Assembly: GCF_016722965.1 (NCBI RefSeq)
Contig: NZ_JAEQNB010000001.1
Coordinates: 248,001-312,000 of the forward strand
Source: Tumebacillus amylolyticus
GTDB lineage: Bacteria; Bacillota; Bacilli; Tumebacillales; Tumebacillaceae
Length of the DNA stretch: 64,000 nt
Direction: 5' to 3'
How positions within the stretch are numbered: the first letter of the stretch is position 1; every line of letters starts with the position of its first letter. Under the pieces are notes generated by a model. The model searched no databases. It was not told the origin of the DNA and was given only the letters and a program-made list of their open reading frames with translations. The position numbers and the translations under genes were made by a program. This document shows, piece after piece, positions 26,687-34,802 of the stretch.

Positions 26687-27279
26687 AACCTCACCTGAAT
26701 CCCAAACCCAGATTCCAGCTGAAGCCCGCCCTGACCGCCAAACTCGCGCCCGTCGTGAAAACGCTCACCATCCCGAAAATTTTCACCGTCCTCTGCCTTC
26801 TCGCGCTTGGCATCAACGGTCTCCTGCAAGTCAGCCTGCAACACGACATGGCAACGAAAGCTGACAAACTCAAATCCCAGCTCCAACACACCCAACAGCT
26901 CTCCGGCGAGATGAAAAACGGACTCCACGGCCTCGACGACCTCCGCACCGCCAGCGTTCACATGGCGGGGACGCTCGACCAACTGGAGCAATCCACTTCG
27001 CAGATGAGCGACGGCCTCGGGCAACTCGACGGCATCGTCAAGGGCATCGACGGCACGATCACGCAGCTCGGCGTCTCCACTCAAGCCACCGGAACGGCCA
27101 TCGACTCCACATGTCAACATGCCAACGACCTGCTCACCACCTTGCAAAAAATCCGCGAAGTCAACAGCGACGTCATCGCCAACCTCGACGGCATGATCCA
27201 AAACCAACAGCGCATCAATTCCGACCTCGCCGAGATGAACGCCAAGACCGCCGTTCTCCCGCAGACAGGAGGCCACTAA
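26683..27279 (+). CDS. membrane-anchored coiled-coil protein, third of five
   Basis: A 198-residue protein. It differs from its neighbours in having about 32 Lys/Pro-rich residues before the membrane segment (about 33-50), giving a longer cytoplasmic tail. The outside part is helical and periodic (LDQLEQSTSQMSDGLGQLDG), with a single Cys (STCQHAND). The ATGA junction with the preceding gene and the ribosome site of the next gene inside its 3' end show coupled expression. Function unknown. Confidence 0.75.
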   Translation: MKPHLNPKPRFQLKPALTAKLAPVVKTLTIPKIFTVLCLLALGINGLLQVSLQHDMATKADKLKSQLQHTQQLSGEMKNGLHGLDDLRTASVHMAGTLDQLEQSTSQMSDGLGQLDGIVKGIDGTITQLGVSTQATGTAIDSTCQHANDLLTTLQKIREVNSDVIANLDGMIQNQQRINSDLAEMNAKTAVLPQTGGH

Positions 27280-27280
27280 C

Positions 27281-28063
27281 ATGAAACTCCACTTCGAAAA
27301 AAAGCCTCTCCTCGCCCTGCTCGGCGCGGCTGTCCTGGGCATCGGCGGGCTGACGGCGTTGATTGCGCAAGCTCCGACGACCTCGCCGAATCTGATCACG
27401 ATGCTCCAAGACCTCGGCGGCACGACGAGCGACATGCTGGCAAATACGGAGTCGCTGCAAGGGGAGGTCTCGCAAGTCCAAACCAAACTCGGGCAACTCA
27501 ACGCTCAAGAAGCGATCCTCCAACAGCAAGAAAAAACGGGAGCCGACCTCCAAGCGAAACTCGCGGAGCAGGAGCAACTCACCTCAAACGGGGTGGCCCT
27601 CATGGAACAGATTCTGCAACGCGAGCAAACTTCCGTTGATTCGACCACAGCTCTCGCCCAGCAAGCACAAGCCATGAACGGCGATGTCGAAGCCAATGCC
27701 GCGACTCTCACCGAACTCGCGACCGCGTTGAACACGGCGAACAACGAGAGCAACAAACTCAACGGGCAGATGGATGCCCTGCTCTTGGAACTTGCGAAGT
27801 CGAAGGACTCCTTCAAACTCTTCGGGACGGTCTTTGACATTCTGCAAGACCCGTTGAACCTGCCGAACACCCTGCAAAAACTCAACGACTTCCTCAAAGG
27901 AGGCACCGTAGACAAAGCCACCGGCGGTCTGCTCGGCGGTCTCGGAAGCACCGTAGGCGACCTGATTCCAAATCCAACGCCCTCGAATCCAGCACCTGCA
28001 ACTCCCGCGTCGCCCGACCCCGAGAACCCCGTAGGCGGTTTGCTCGGCAACCTCATCCCTTAG
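27281..28063 (+). CDS. membrane-anchored coiled-coil protein, fourth of five
   Basis: A 260-residue protein, the longest of the set. A membrane segment or signal (about residues 9-30) is followed by a Gln/Glu/Ala-rich coiled coil (about 40-200), then a Gly-rich part and a Pro/Asn-rich tail (PNPTPSNPAPATPASPDP) that ends with a second copy of the GGLLG motif. Such tails often cross the cell wall or bind a partner. It begins 1 nt after the preceding stop. Function unknown. Confidence 0.75.
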   Translation: MKLHFEKKPLLALLGAAVLGIGGLTALIAQAPTTSPNLITMLQDLGGTTSDMLANTESLQGEVSQVQTKLGQLNAQEAILQQQEKTGADLQAKLAEQEQLTSNGVALMEQILQREQTSVDSTTALAQQAQAMNGDVEANAATLTELATALNTANNESNKLNGQMDALLLELAKSKDSFKLFGTVFDILQDPLNLPNTLQKLNDFLKGGTVDKATGGLLGGLGSTVGDLIPNPTPSNPAPATPASPDPENPVGGLLGNLIP

Positions 28064-28080
28064 CCCAAGGAGGCGTCCCT

Positions 28081-28608
28081 ATGAGCACGAAAATTTTTTC
28101 CATCCTGCTTTTTCTCGGAGGCTTCCTCGGCGTGGGCATGTTCGGCTACAGCCTCTACCAACAAACCCAAGTCCAATCGCAAATGAACGCCTCCATGTCG
28201 GTCATCAACGACTCCATCATCTCCACCCGCGTCGTCATTCGTGAAACGTCCACCGTCCTCGACCCGCTGACCGAAACCACCACCGCCCTTGCGCAAATCG
28301 AACAGCGCGAGCAAGCCACCGTCCAACATCTCGCGTCGATGAACGCCCACCTCCGTACAACGGCTGACAGCGAAACGCAGATCATCACCGGCCTCGACAA
28401 CCTCAATTCCTACGTCACCCACGCCGGCAGCTCTCTGCAAAAACTCGCCGACACCAACCACACCCTGCTCCAAACCGGCCGCACCTCGCTCTACTCCGCT
28501 CAGCAAGAGGGCGGCCAAGTCGGGCAGCTCAACACGCTTACGACCCAAACGATCACCCAACTGCGCACACTCAACGGAAAATTGGCCCCCCTCCGACTCC
28601 TCCCATAA
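28081..28608 (+). CDS. membrane-anchored coiled-coil protein, fifth of five
   Basis: A 175-residue protein with a Gly/Phe-rich membrane segment (about residues 5-25) and an extracellular helical region rich in Thr, Gln and Leu (TETTTALAQIEQREQATVQ). AAGGAGG precedes the ATG, 17 nt after the previous gene. It shares architecture and composition with the four preceding proteins, but no long identical stretch is visible, so the five would be either old paralogues or functionally matched, unrelated helices. Confidence 0.75.
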   Translation: MSTKIFSILLFLGGFLGVGMFGYSLYQQTQVQSQMNASMSVINDSIISTRVVIRETSTVLDPLTETTTALAQIEQREQATVQHLASMNAHLRTTADSETQIITGLDNLNSYVTHAGSSLQKLADTNHTLLQTGRTSLYSAQQEGGQVGQLNTLTTQTITQLRTLNGKLAPLRLLP

Positions 28609-28676
28609 ACCAAAGCCAACTTCCGAACCTTATAGAAACGATCTCGGAACCCAAAAAGCCCCAAGGAGGCCCGCAC

Positions 28677-28850
28677 ATGCTCGAATCCCTCGCCCTGATC
28701 TTCTGCTTCTTCATGATCGCATACGGCTACATCCGCTACCTCATCGCCCTCGCCCGACGCCAAGAAAACCCCGTCGTCCACGCCCTCTGGATGCCCGCCG
28801 CCGCCTTCGTCTACGCCGCCATGCTCGCGTTTGACACGTGGATTTTTTGA
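28677..28850 (+). CDS. small membrane protein at the end of the coiled-coil operon
   Basis: A 57-residue ORF with AAGGAGG 8 nt before its ATG. It has two hydrophobic segments (SLALIFCFFMIAYGYI and AAAFVYAAMLAF) around a short basic loop (ARRQE), so a hairpin in the membrane is expected. It lies 68 nt after the fifth coiled-coil gene and directly before a terminator, so it belongs to the same transcript. Unknown function. Confidence 0.7.
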   Translation: MLESLALIFCFFMIAYGYIRYLIALARRQENPVVHALWMPAAAFVYAAMLAFDTWIF

Positions 28851-28853
28851 ATG

Positions 28854-28896
28854 AAAAAGAGACCGAGCCCCACACGGGTGTCGGTCTCTTTTTTTC
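28854..28896 (+). terminator. intrinsic terminator of the coiled-coil operon
   Basis: AGAGACCGA pairs with TCGGTCTCT and is followed by seven T. Confidence 0.9.
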
Positions 28897-28963
28897 CGAA
28901 CCCATCCAAGCCCTCCGACATACCCTCTTAGTAAGATAGGCATTTGCGGAGGAGGAGAGGCGG

Positions 28964-29968
28964 ATGCGGGCGTATCCGGTGAAGTTTGCTCCGGTGATCA
29001 AACCTCGCGTTTGGGGCGGAGATGCATTGAAAAAAAGCTTCGGGGTCGAGACCTCGGAGCCGATTGGCGAGTATTGGGTACTCTCAGGATTACCGGGGGA
29101 CGCAAGCGTCGTGGTCAACGGACCGCTCGCAGGCAAGACGCTGGTCGAGTTGATCGCCGAGATGCCCGACGAGTACCTGGGCATGAATCAAACACAACCA
29201 CTCCCGCAATTCCCCTTGCTCATTAAATTTCTGGAAGCACGCGAGCACCTCTCCGTGCAGATTCACCCCGACGACGAACAGGCCCAAGCGTGGGAGCAAA
29301 GCCTCGGCAAGACCGAAGCTTGGTACATCCTCGACCACGAACCCGGCGCGAGCGTCATCTACGGACATACCTTCCCGAGCGCCGAAACCTACTGGAACGC
29401 CGTGCGAGACGGACAGGTCGTGGACTACCTGCAAGAGCTCGAAATTCAACGCGACCAACTCATCTTCGTCCCTTCACGTACCCTGCACGCACTCAAAGCG
29501 GGCACCACCCTCATCGAAATCCAACAGAGTTCCGACATCACCTACCGCGTCTACGATTGGGGCCGCCCACGCGAATTGCACCTTGAAAAAGCCGCCCTCT
29601 CCATGACCTACGGAACTCCCACAGAGAACCCCAACCAACGCCGCACCATCTTGGAAAAAAACAACTTCACCCACGAACATCTACTCCACTGCCCGTACTT
29701 CACCATCGAAAAACTGACCCTCACAGACACCACCCACACGCTCGAAAAAAACCACCCCAATCCCGACATCCTCATCGTAGCAGATGGGGAGGGGACCCTG
29801 ATCTTCCGTCCCGACCACGAAACCGTCACTTCAGACCTTGAACCCTTCACTCTCAACCTCGCACCCGGAGACACCGTCCTCCTCCCAACCTCCATCTCAT
29901 CCTACACCCTCACCACCTCCACCCAGCTCACCCTCCTGCGCACCTACTACGAATTGCTGGCACATTGA
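28964..29968 (+). CDS. manA: mannose-6-phosphate isomerase, class I
   Basis: A 334-residue cupin-type isomerase that interconverts mannose 6-phosphate and fructose 6-phosphate. The zinc site is visible: QIHPDD, KTEAWYIL and TLHAL, with the IWG-like start KPRVWGG. The C-terminal part is a second cupin-like domain. GGAGGAGAGG precedes the ATG. No phosphotransferase genes are adjacent, so it probably serves GDP-mannose or general mannose metabolism. Confidence 0.92.
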   Translation: MRAYPVKFAPVIKPRVWGGDALKKSFGVETSEPIGEYWVLSGLPGDASVVVNGPLAGKTLVELIAEMPDEYLGMNQTQPLPQFPLLIKFLEAREHLSVQIHPDDEQAQAWEQSLGKTEAWYILDHEPGASVIYGHTFPSAETYWNAVRDGQVVDYLQELEIQRDQLIFVPSRTLHALKAGTTLIEIQQSSDITYRVYDWGRPRELHLEKAALSMTYGTPTENPNQRRTILEKNNFTHEHLLHCPYFTIEKLTLTDTTHTLEKNHPNPDILIVADGEGTLIFRPDHETVTSDLEPFTLNLAPGDTVLLPTSISSYTLTTSTQLTLLRTYYELLAH

Positions 29969-30075
29969 AAATTCCGTTCTTCCCTTGGTTATGCTATAGT
30001 AGTAGATTGAGATAACTCTTCACATTTCAAGCAAAAAATACAGGTACAAAACCAACAGAAGGATGGTATCCATAC

Positions 30076-31692
30076 ATGATCTCCACCAATGGCATCACCC
30101 TGCGCTACGGCAAACGTGCGCTCTTCGAAGACGTTAACATCAAGTTCACACCGGGCAACTGCTACGGCCTCATCGGGGCAAACGGCGCCGGCAAATCGAC
30201 GTTCCTGAAAATTCTCTCCGGCGAAATCGAACCGTCCAAAGGCGAAGTCTCGATCACCCCGGGCGAACGTCTCGCGATCCTCAAACAGAACCACTTTGAA
30301 TTCGACGAGTTCGACGTCCTCAAAACCGTCATCTTCGGCCACAAAAAACTTTACGACATCATGGTCGAAAAAGACGCGATCTACGCCAAAGGCGACTTCT
30401 CCGAAGAAGACGGCATGCGCGCCGCCGAACTCGAAGGCGACTTCGCAGACCTCAACGGCTGGGTAGCCGAATCCGAAGCGGCCGAACTGCTCCAAGGTCT
30501 CGGCATCACCACCGACCTGCACGACAAGCAAATGAAAGAACTCGACGGCTCCCAAAAAGTCCGCGTCCTCCTCGCCCAAGCGCTGTTCGGCAACCCGGAC
30601 ATCCTGCTGCTGGACGAACCGACCAACCACTTGGACATCGAATCGATCCGCTGGCTCGAAGACTTCATCCTCAAGTATGAAAACACCGTCATCGTCGTCT
30701 CCCATGACCGTCACTTCCTGAACACGGTCTGCACGCATATCGCCGACATCGACTTCAGCAAGATCCAAGTCTACGTGGGCAACTACGACTTCTGGTACGA
30801 ATCTTCCCAACTCGCGCTCGCTCTCATGAGGAACGCGAACAAGAAAAAGGAAGAGAAAGTCAAAGAACTCGAAGAGTTCGTCCGTCGCTTCTCCGCCAAC
30901 AAGTCCAAAGCGAAGCAAGCAACCTCCCGTAAGAAACTGCTCGACAAAATCTCCCTCGACGACATCAAACCGTCGAGCCGCAAATACCCGTTCATCGACT
31001 TCAAACCGGATCGTGAAGCGGGCAACGACATCTTGACCGTCAAAGACCTCACCGTCACCATCGACGGCGAGAAAGTTCTCGACAACATCTCCTTCACCCT
31101 CAACCGCGGAGACAAAGTCGCATTTGTCGGCCCGAACGAACTGGCGAAAACCACGCTGTTCAAAGTGTTGATGGGCGAGCTCCAACCGGACTCCGGCGAA
31201 TTCACGTTCGGCGTCACCACGACCCAAGCGTACTTCCCGAAAGACAACGCCGAGTACTTCGAGAACAGCGACATGAACCTCGTCGACTGGCTGCGTCAAT
31301 ACACCCGCGACCAAGACGAAACCTACGTGCGCTCCTTCCTCGGCCGTATGCTGTTCTCCGGCGAAGAGTCTCTGAAAAAAGCGTCCGTTCTCTCCGGCGG
31401 CGAGAAAGTCCGCTGCATGCTGTCTAAAATGATGCAGACGGGCGCGAACATCTTGATCATGGACGAACCGACCAACCACTTGGACCTCGAATCGATCACG
31501 GCGCTCAACAACGGCCTGATCAAGTTCACCGGCAACCTGCTGTTCGTCTCCCATGACCATCAGTTCGTCGAAACCATCGCGAACCGCATCATGGAGATCA
31601 CCCCGAACGGCCTCGTCGACAAAACCGCCACCTACGACGAGTACCTCGCCGACGACCGCATCAAGGAACAACTGGAAAAAATGTACGCGTAA
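30076..31692 (+). CDS. ABC-F family ATPase (YkpA/YbiT-like)
   Basis: A 538-residue soluble protein with two ABC domains joined by a charged, Lys-rich linker (about residues 245-320), without membrane segments. ABC-F proteins act on the ribosome. Domain 1 has Walker A GANGAGKST and Walker B ILLLDEPTNHLD, but its signature reads LDGSQKVRV rather than LSGGQ. Domain 2 has a regular signature LSGGEKVRC, but its Walker A reads GPNELAKTT. Changes at these two sites are a feature of the YbiT/YkpA branch as far as I recall, which supports a housekeeping rather than drug-resistance role. The ribosome site is GAAGGA. Confidence 0.88.
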   Translation: MISTNGITLRYGKRALFEDVNIKFTPGNCYGLIGANGAGKSTFLKILSGEIEPSKGEVSITPGERLAILKQNHFEFDEFDVLKTVIFGHKKLYDIMVEKDAIYAKGDFSEEDGMRAAELEGDFADLNGWVAESEAAELLQGLGITTDLHDKQMKELDGSQKVRVLLAQALFGNPDILLLDEPTNHLDIESIRWLEDFILKYENTVIVVSHDRHFLNTVCTHIADIDFSKIQVYVGNYDFWYESSQLALALMRNANKKKEEKVKELEEFVRRFSANKSKAKQATSRKKLLDKISLDDIKPSSRKYPFIDFKPDREAGNDILTVKDLTVTIDGEKVLDNISFTLNRGDKVAFVGPNELAKTTLFKVLMGELQPDSGEFTFGVTTTQAYFPKDNAEYFENSDMNLVDWLRQYTRDQDETYVRSFLGRMLFSGEESLKKASVLSGGEKVRCMLSKMMQTGANILIMDEPTNHLDLESITALNNGLIKFTGNLLFVSHDHQFVETIANRIMEITPNGLVDKTATYDEYLADDRIKEQLEKMYA

Positions 31693-31708
31693 CACCGATC
31701 TGCAAAAA

Positions 31709-31747
31709 GAGGAGCTCTCCGCCATCGACGGAGAGCTCCTTTTTTAT
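31709..31747 (+). terminator. intrinsic terminator after the ABC-F gene
   Basis: AGGAGCTCTCC pairs with GGAGAGCTCCT, followed by T. Confidence 0.92.
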
Positions 31748-31816
31748 TGACAAGTTGGAAAAGTTGCCCTATTATGGGCGCAAAATGAACTTATAAATTT
31801 GGAGGGATTCCATCGA

Positions 31817-32983
31817 ATGTCAAACCTCTTGTTTCGCTCGGCCCAACCGCACGAACTCCCGCAGGTTCTCGACCTGATTGATACAGCTTTCACGCATTAC
31901 ACGGAGACGCCCGATGTTGCCAACGGACGCTCGCACGTCGAGTTGTTCACGGCGGTCTACAACCGACCGGACCTCGACCCGGAACTGATCGTCGTCGCCG
32001 AAGACACCGCCACGGGCCGATTGGTCAGCATGGCGAGCTTGCTCCCGAAACCGGCACAGATCGGCACCCGAGAGATCAACGGCGTCGTCCTCTCGCCCGT
32101 TGGAACGCTGCCCGACTACAGAGGCCGAGGCATCGCCGAACAACTTCTCCGCTTCGGACTCCAACTCGCCAAGGAAAAAGGCTTCACCTTCTCCTGCGTC
32201 CTCGGCCACCCGACCTACTACCCGCGCGTCGGCTACGTGTCGGCGTTCCCGTGGTACCGCCTTAGCCAGACTCTCCCGGAACAGCTCACAGCGGGAGCGG
32301 ACACGCGCGCTTTTCAAAATGGAGATCTCCACGCCCTGAGCGAAATCTACAACCGCGAGTCCTCCGGTTTTTTCCTCACCCCCACGCGATCTCTCAACTG
32401 GTGGGAAACTGAACTCGCGCATCTCGGCGAACAAGGGCGCTGTTTCACCGATCTCCAAGTCTTCACCCAAGGCGAGGAGATCATCGGCTACGCATCGCTT
32501 GGCGAGGCGGACGACAAACTTGTGCTCAAGGAAGTCTCCGTCTCAGACAACGCCCACGCGCCCGCTGTCTTGAACGCACTCTACACCCTCGCGTCAACAC
32601 GCGGCAAAACCAAACTTCAAGCCACGTTCCCCGCCACCACCTCTCTCGGCCTGCACTTGAAACGCCAAGGTGCTACCGAAACCATCCACGCTCCCTCCGC
32701 CTGGATGTTCCAAGTTCTTAACTGGGAGACCTGGCTGGAAGCCTACGCGATCTACACGGGCATGGGGATGCAACTGACCTACGACGAAATCAACCACCAG
32801 CTCTACGTCGACGGCGAGCTCTCTCCGACGCTGCAAGCCTCCCCCGAAGCGCTCACCAAACTGACCCTCGGCCTCCACACGAGCGACGAGTTGGAAATCC
32901 TCGGCCTCCTCACAGGGCAAGACTCGCACCGCCTCTTTCCGAAAAGGGCTCCGTACTTCAACCTCAACGAAGCCCTTTTCTAG
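31817..32983 (+). CDS. Eis-like GNAT N-acetyltransferase
   Basis: A 388-residue protein with an N-terminal GNAT domain (acetyl-CoA site LSPVGTLPDYRGRGIAEQLL, residues about 90-115), a second GNAT-like middle domain and a C-terminal SCP2-like domain. This is the Eis architecture, known for acetylating aminoglycosides and other amines in mycobacteria; Bacillus relatives are mostly untested. The ATG at 31817 has GGAGGG 11 nt upstream. Single-gene unit between two terminators. Confidence 0.88.
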   Translation: MSNLLFRSAQPHELPQVLDLIDTAFTHYTETPDVANGRSHVELFTAVYNRPDLDPELIVVAEDTATGRLVSMASLLPKPAQIGTREINGVVLSPVGTLPDYRGRGIAEQLLRFGLQLAKEKGFTFSCVLGHPTYYPRVGYVSAFPWYRLSQTLPEQLTAGADTRAFQNGDLHALSEIYNRESSGFFLTPTRSLNWWETELAHLGEQGRCFTDLQVFTQGEEIIGYASLGEADDKLVLKEVSVSDNAHAPAVLNALYTLASTRGKTKLQATFPATTSLGLHLKRQGATETIHAPSAWMFQVLNWETWLEAYAIYTGMGMQLTYDEINHQLYVDGELSPTLQASPEALTKLTLGLHTSDELEILGLLTGQDSHRLFPKRAPYFNLNEALF

Positions 32984-32987
32984 ACAT

Positions 32988-33026
32988 AAAAAAACCACCT
33001 GCTCCGAGGAGTGGGTGGTTTTTTTG
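32988..33026. terminator. bidirectional intrinsic terminator
   Basis: AAACCACC pairs with GGTGGTTT around CTCC/GGAG, with A and T runs outside; it lies between convergent genes. Confidence 0.85.
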
Positions 33027-33027
33027 A

Positions 33028-33333
33028 TTAATAGCCGGAGCCGTCTAAGGAAGCGAGAGTAACCCCGAGAATGATGAAGAGGAGAATGACGATTGCGTAG
33101 AGAATGACGGCGATCAGACCGGTGACAAAACCCGCCGTTGCCATGCCGTGGCCTTGTTGGCCGGTGCGGGCGATGTCTTTTTTCGAGGAAGAACTGAGAA
33201 CCATTGCAATGATGCCGGTGATGAGACCCACGTACGGGATGACCAGCGAGACGATGCCGAGAATCATGGAAGCAATCGCTTTGCCGTTCGTCGTCGGGTT
33301 GTGTTGCGCTTGCGGTTCAATCGGAGTGTTCAT
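33028..33333 (-). CDS. DUF4190-like small membrane protein
   Basis: A 101-residue protein with a short polar N-terminus (Pro/Gln-rich) and two hydrophobic segments: ASMILGIVSLVIPYVGLITGIIAM and a C-terminal one ending in LFIILGVTLASL. The NGKAIASMILGIVSLV opening fits the DUF4190 family of small membrane proteins. Function unknown. GAAGGGGG lies upstream of the ATG at 33333. Confidence 0.72.
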   Translation of the reverse strand: MNTPIEPQAQHNPTTNGKAIASMILGIVSLVIPYVGLITGIIAMVLSSSSKKDIARTGQQGHGMATAGFVTGLIAVILYAIVILLFIILGVTLASLDGSGY

Positions 33334-33393
33334 GTTGTATAAGTGCCCCCTTCAAAAAAATGATACTTCATGAGTATAGCCTAAATTTGGATT

Positions 33394-34617
33394 TTATACA
33401 TCTATTTTCCGGGAGACACTAAACGATTTTCTTAACCCGAATCGATCGTACAGCAAGAAGAAAACCGCCGCCAGCACGCACAGCACGATCATGAATCCGA
33501 TCATCCCCTGCGCCGAAATTCGCTCGAACAAAAACGCGCCAAAAAGCGGCCCGATCATCCGTCCGGCCGACTGGCCGCTCGTGACGATGCCTTGGAACAT
33601 GCCTTCCCGACCCGGAACGGCCATCTCCGCCGCCAGCGCGGGAACACCCGGCCATGCCAGCATCTCCCCCATCGTCAGAATCACCATGCCGACGATGAAT
33701 CCGGTATACGCAGGCCAGACGACAACGGTCGCCATCGCGAGGGCAAACAACCCCGCCGCGATCAAGATCTGCGTCTGCAACGTCCATGCGTATTTTTGAA
33801 TGCACCACGATAACAGAGGTTGCAGCAACACGATCACCAAGCCGTTGACCGTCCAAAGAACGGAGTAACTCGACAGCGAGATGCCCGTCGATTGCACGTA
33901 CATCGACATCGTCGTCTGCCATTGGCTGTAGGTGACGACCATCAACCCGAGTCCGATTGTCAACAGCCACAACGCCACCCACGTCTCGCGCTTGATCTCG
34001 CGGGGGGCTCCTTTTGAGCCGGCGGAATCGGTCTTGGACGATTTCGCTTTTTCCACATGAGATTCGGAAATGTTGCTCATAAACAGGAGTAAGAACAAGA
34101 TATACGACAACGCATTGCCATAGAACGCCAACGTGAACGAGTGCGACGCGAGAATTCCGCCGATGACGGCGCCGATCGCGACGCCCAAGTTGTTGGCGAC
34201 ATAGATCATGTTGACCGCCCGACGGCCGCCCTCCGGCCAGATCACCGTGCTCAGCGCCCGTAGAATCGGCCAAAACGTGCCTTGGAAAAAACCGAGCACG
34301 ATCAGCAACCCCACATACAGCGGGAAGGAACGCCATGTGCCCATCGCAAGCAAGATGAGCATCGCCGCCGTAATGGAAAGCAGCAGCGTTTTTCGCCCGC
34401 TCCAACGGTCAAACAGCCAACCGCCCGCCAAGTTGCCAACCAGCATCGTGGCATATTGGCACAACAGCACGAGACCCGCCACCGTAAGCGATTTGCCAAA
34501 CGTCTCAATGTACGAAGTCGTCAGGGGCCAGAGGAAGCTCTCCCCGATCGCACTGATCGTAACGCTCAGAGCCATCATCCACAGTGCGCGCGGATAAGCT
34601 CTGAGGGATTCCATCAT
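33394..34617 (-). CDS. MFS transporter, drug-exporter type
   Basis: A 407-residue protein with about 12 membrane segments. The loop 2-3 motif reads GGWLFDRWSGRKTLLL (family GxLaDrxGrkxxl), typical of MFS antiporters, with a second one after segment 8 less clear. The start is ATG at 34617 or 34614, behind GAGGTGG; the upstream in-frame extension is not protein-like. It is divergent from the penicillin-acylase gene across a 185-nt region. Substrate unknown. Confidence 0.88.
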   Translation of the reverse strand: MMESLRAYPRALWMMALSVTISAIGESFLWPLTTSYIETFGKSLTVAGLVLLCQYATMLVGNLAGGWLFDRWSGRKTLLLSITAAMLILLAMGTWRSFPLYVGLLIVLGFFQGTFWPILRALSTVIWPEGGRRAVNMIYVANNLGVAIGAVIGGILASHSFTLAFYGNALSYILFLLLFMSNISESHVEKAKSSKTDSAGSKGAPREIKRETWVALWLLTIGLGLMVVTYSQWQTTMSMYVQSTGISLSSYSVLWTVNGLVIVLLQPLLSWCIQKYAWTLQTQILIAAGLFALAMATVVVWPAYTGFIVGMVILTMGEMLAWPGVPALAAEMAVPGREGMFQGIVTSGQSAGRMIGPLFGAFLFERISAQGMIGFMIVLCVLAAVFFLLYDRFGLRKSFSVSRKIDV

Positions 34618-34745
34618 GTAGGCCACCTCAACTCTGTGTGTGAAAGTATAAAGCATTTTCATTTTAACAATTAATTCCGTCCCCCACAATAAGCGGGCAA
34701 AAACTACCTGTTCTATCCGATTGTGAAGGAGATTAAGTGTAGCTT

Positions 34746-34752
34746 TGTCGAA
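34746..34752 (+). promoter_or_regulatory. possible Spo0A box
   Basis: TGTCGAA matches the Spo0A consensus TGNCGAA, 51 nt upstream of the penicillin-acylase start. A 7-nt match can occur by chance, so this is only suggestive. Confidence 0.3.
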
Positions 34753-34802
34753 ATAAATATTTGGATTTACAGTACGTATGGGGTGAGGGAGGTATTTATA
34801 GA

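Noticed and set aside
25633-28608. Chemoreceptors or phage tail/LXG-type proteins
   Set aside because: There is no HAMP or signalling hairpin, no LXG/WXG motif and no phage structural neighbour; only the helical composition is similar.
29989-31725. A 578-codon minus-strand frame across the ABC-F gene
   Set aside because: Val/Phe/Asp-rich shadow; the plus strand has both ABC domains.
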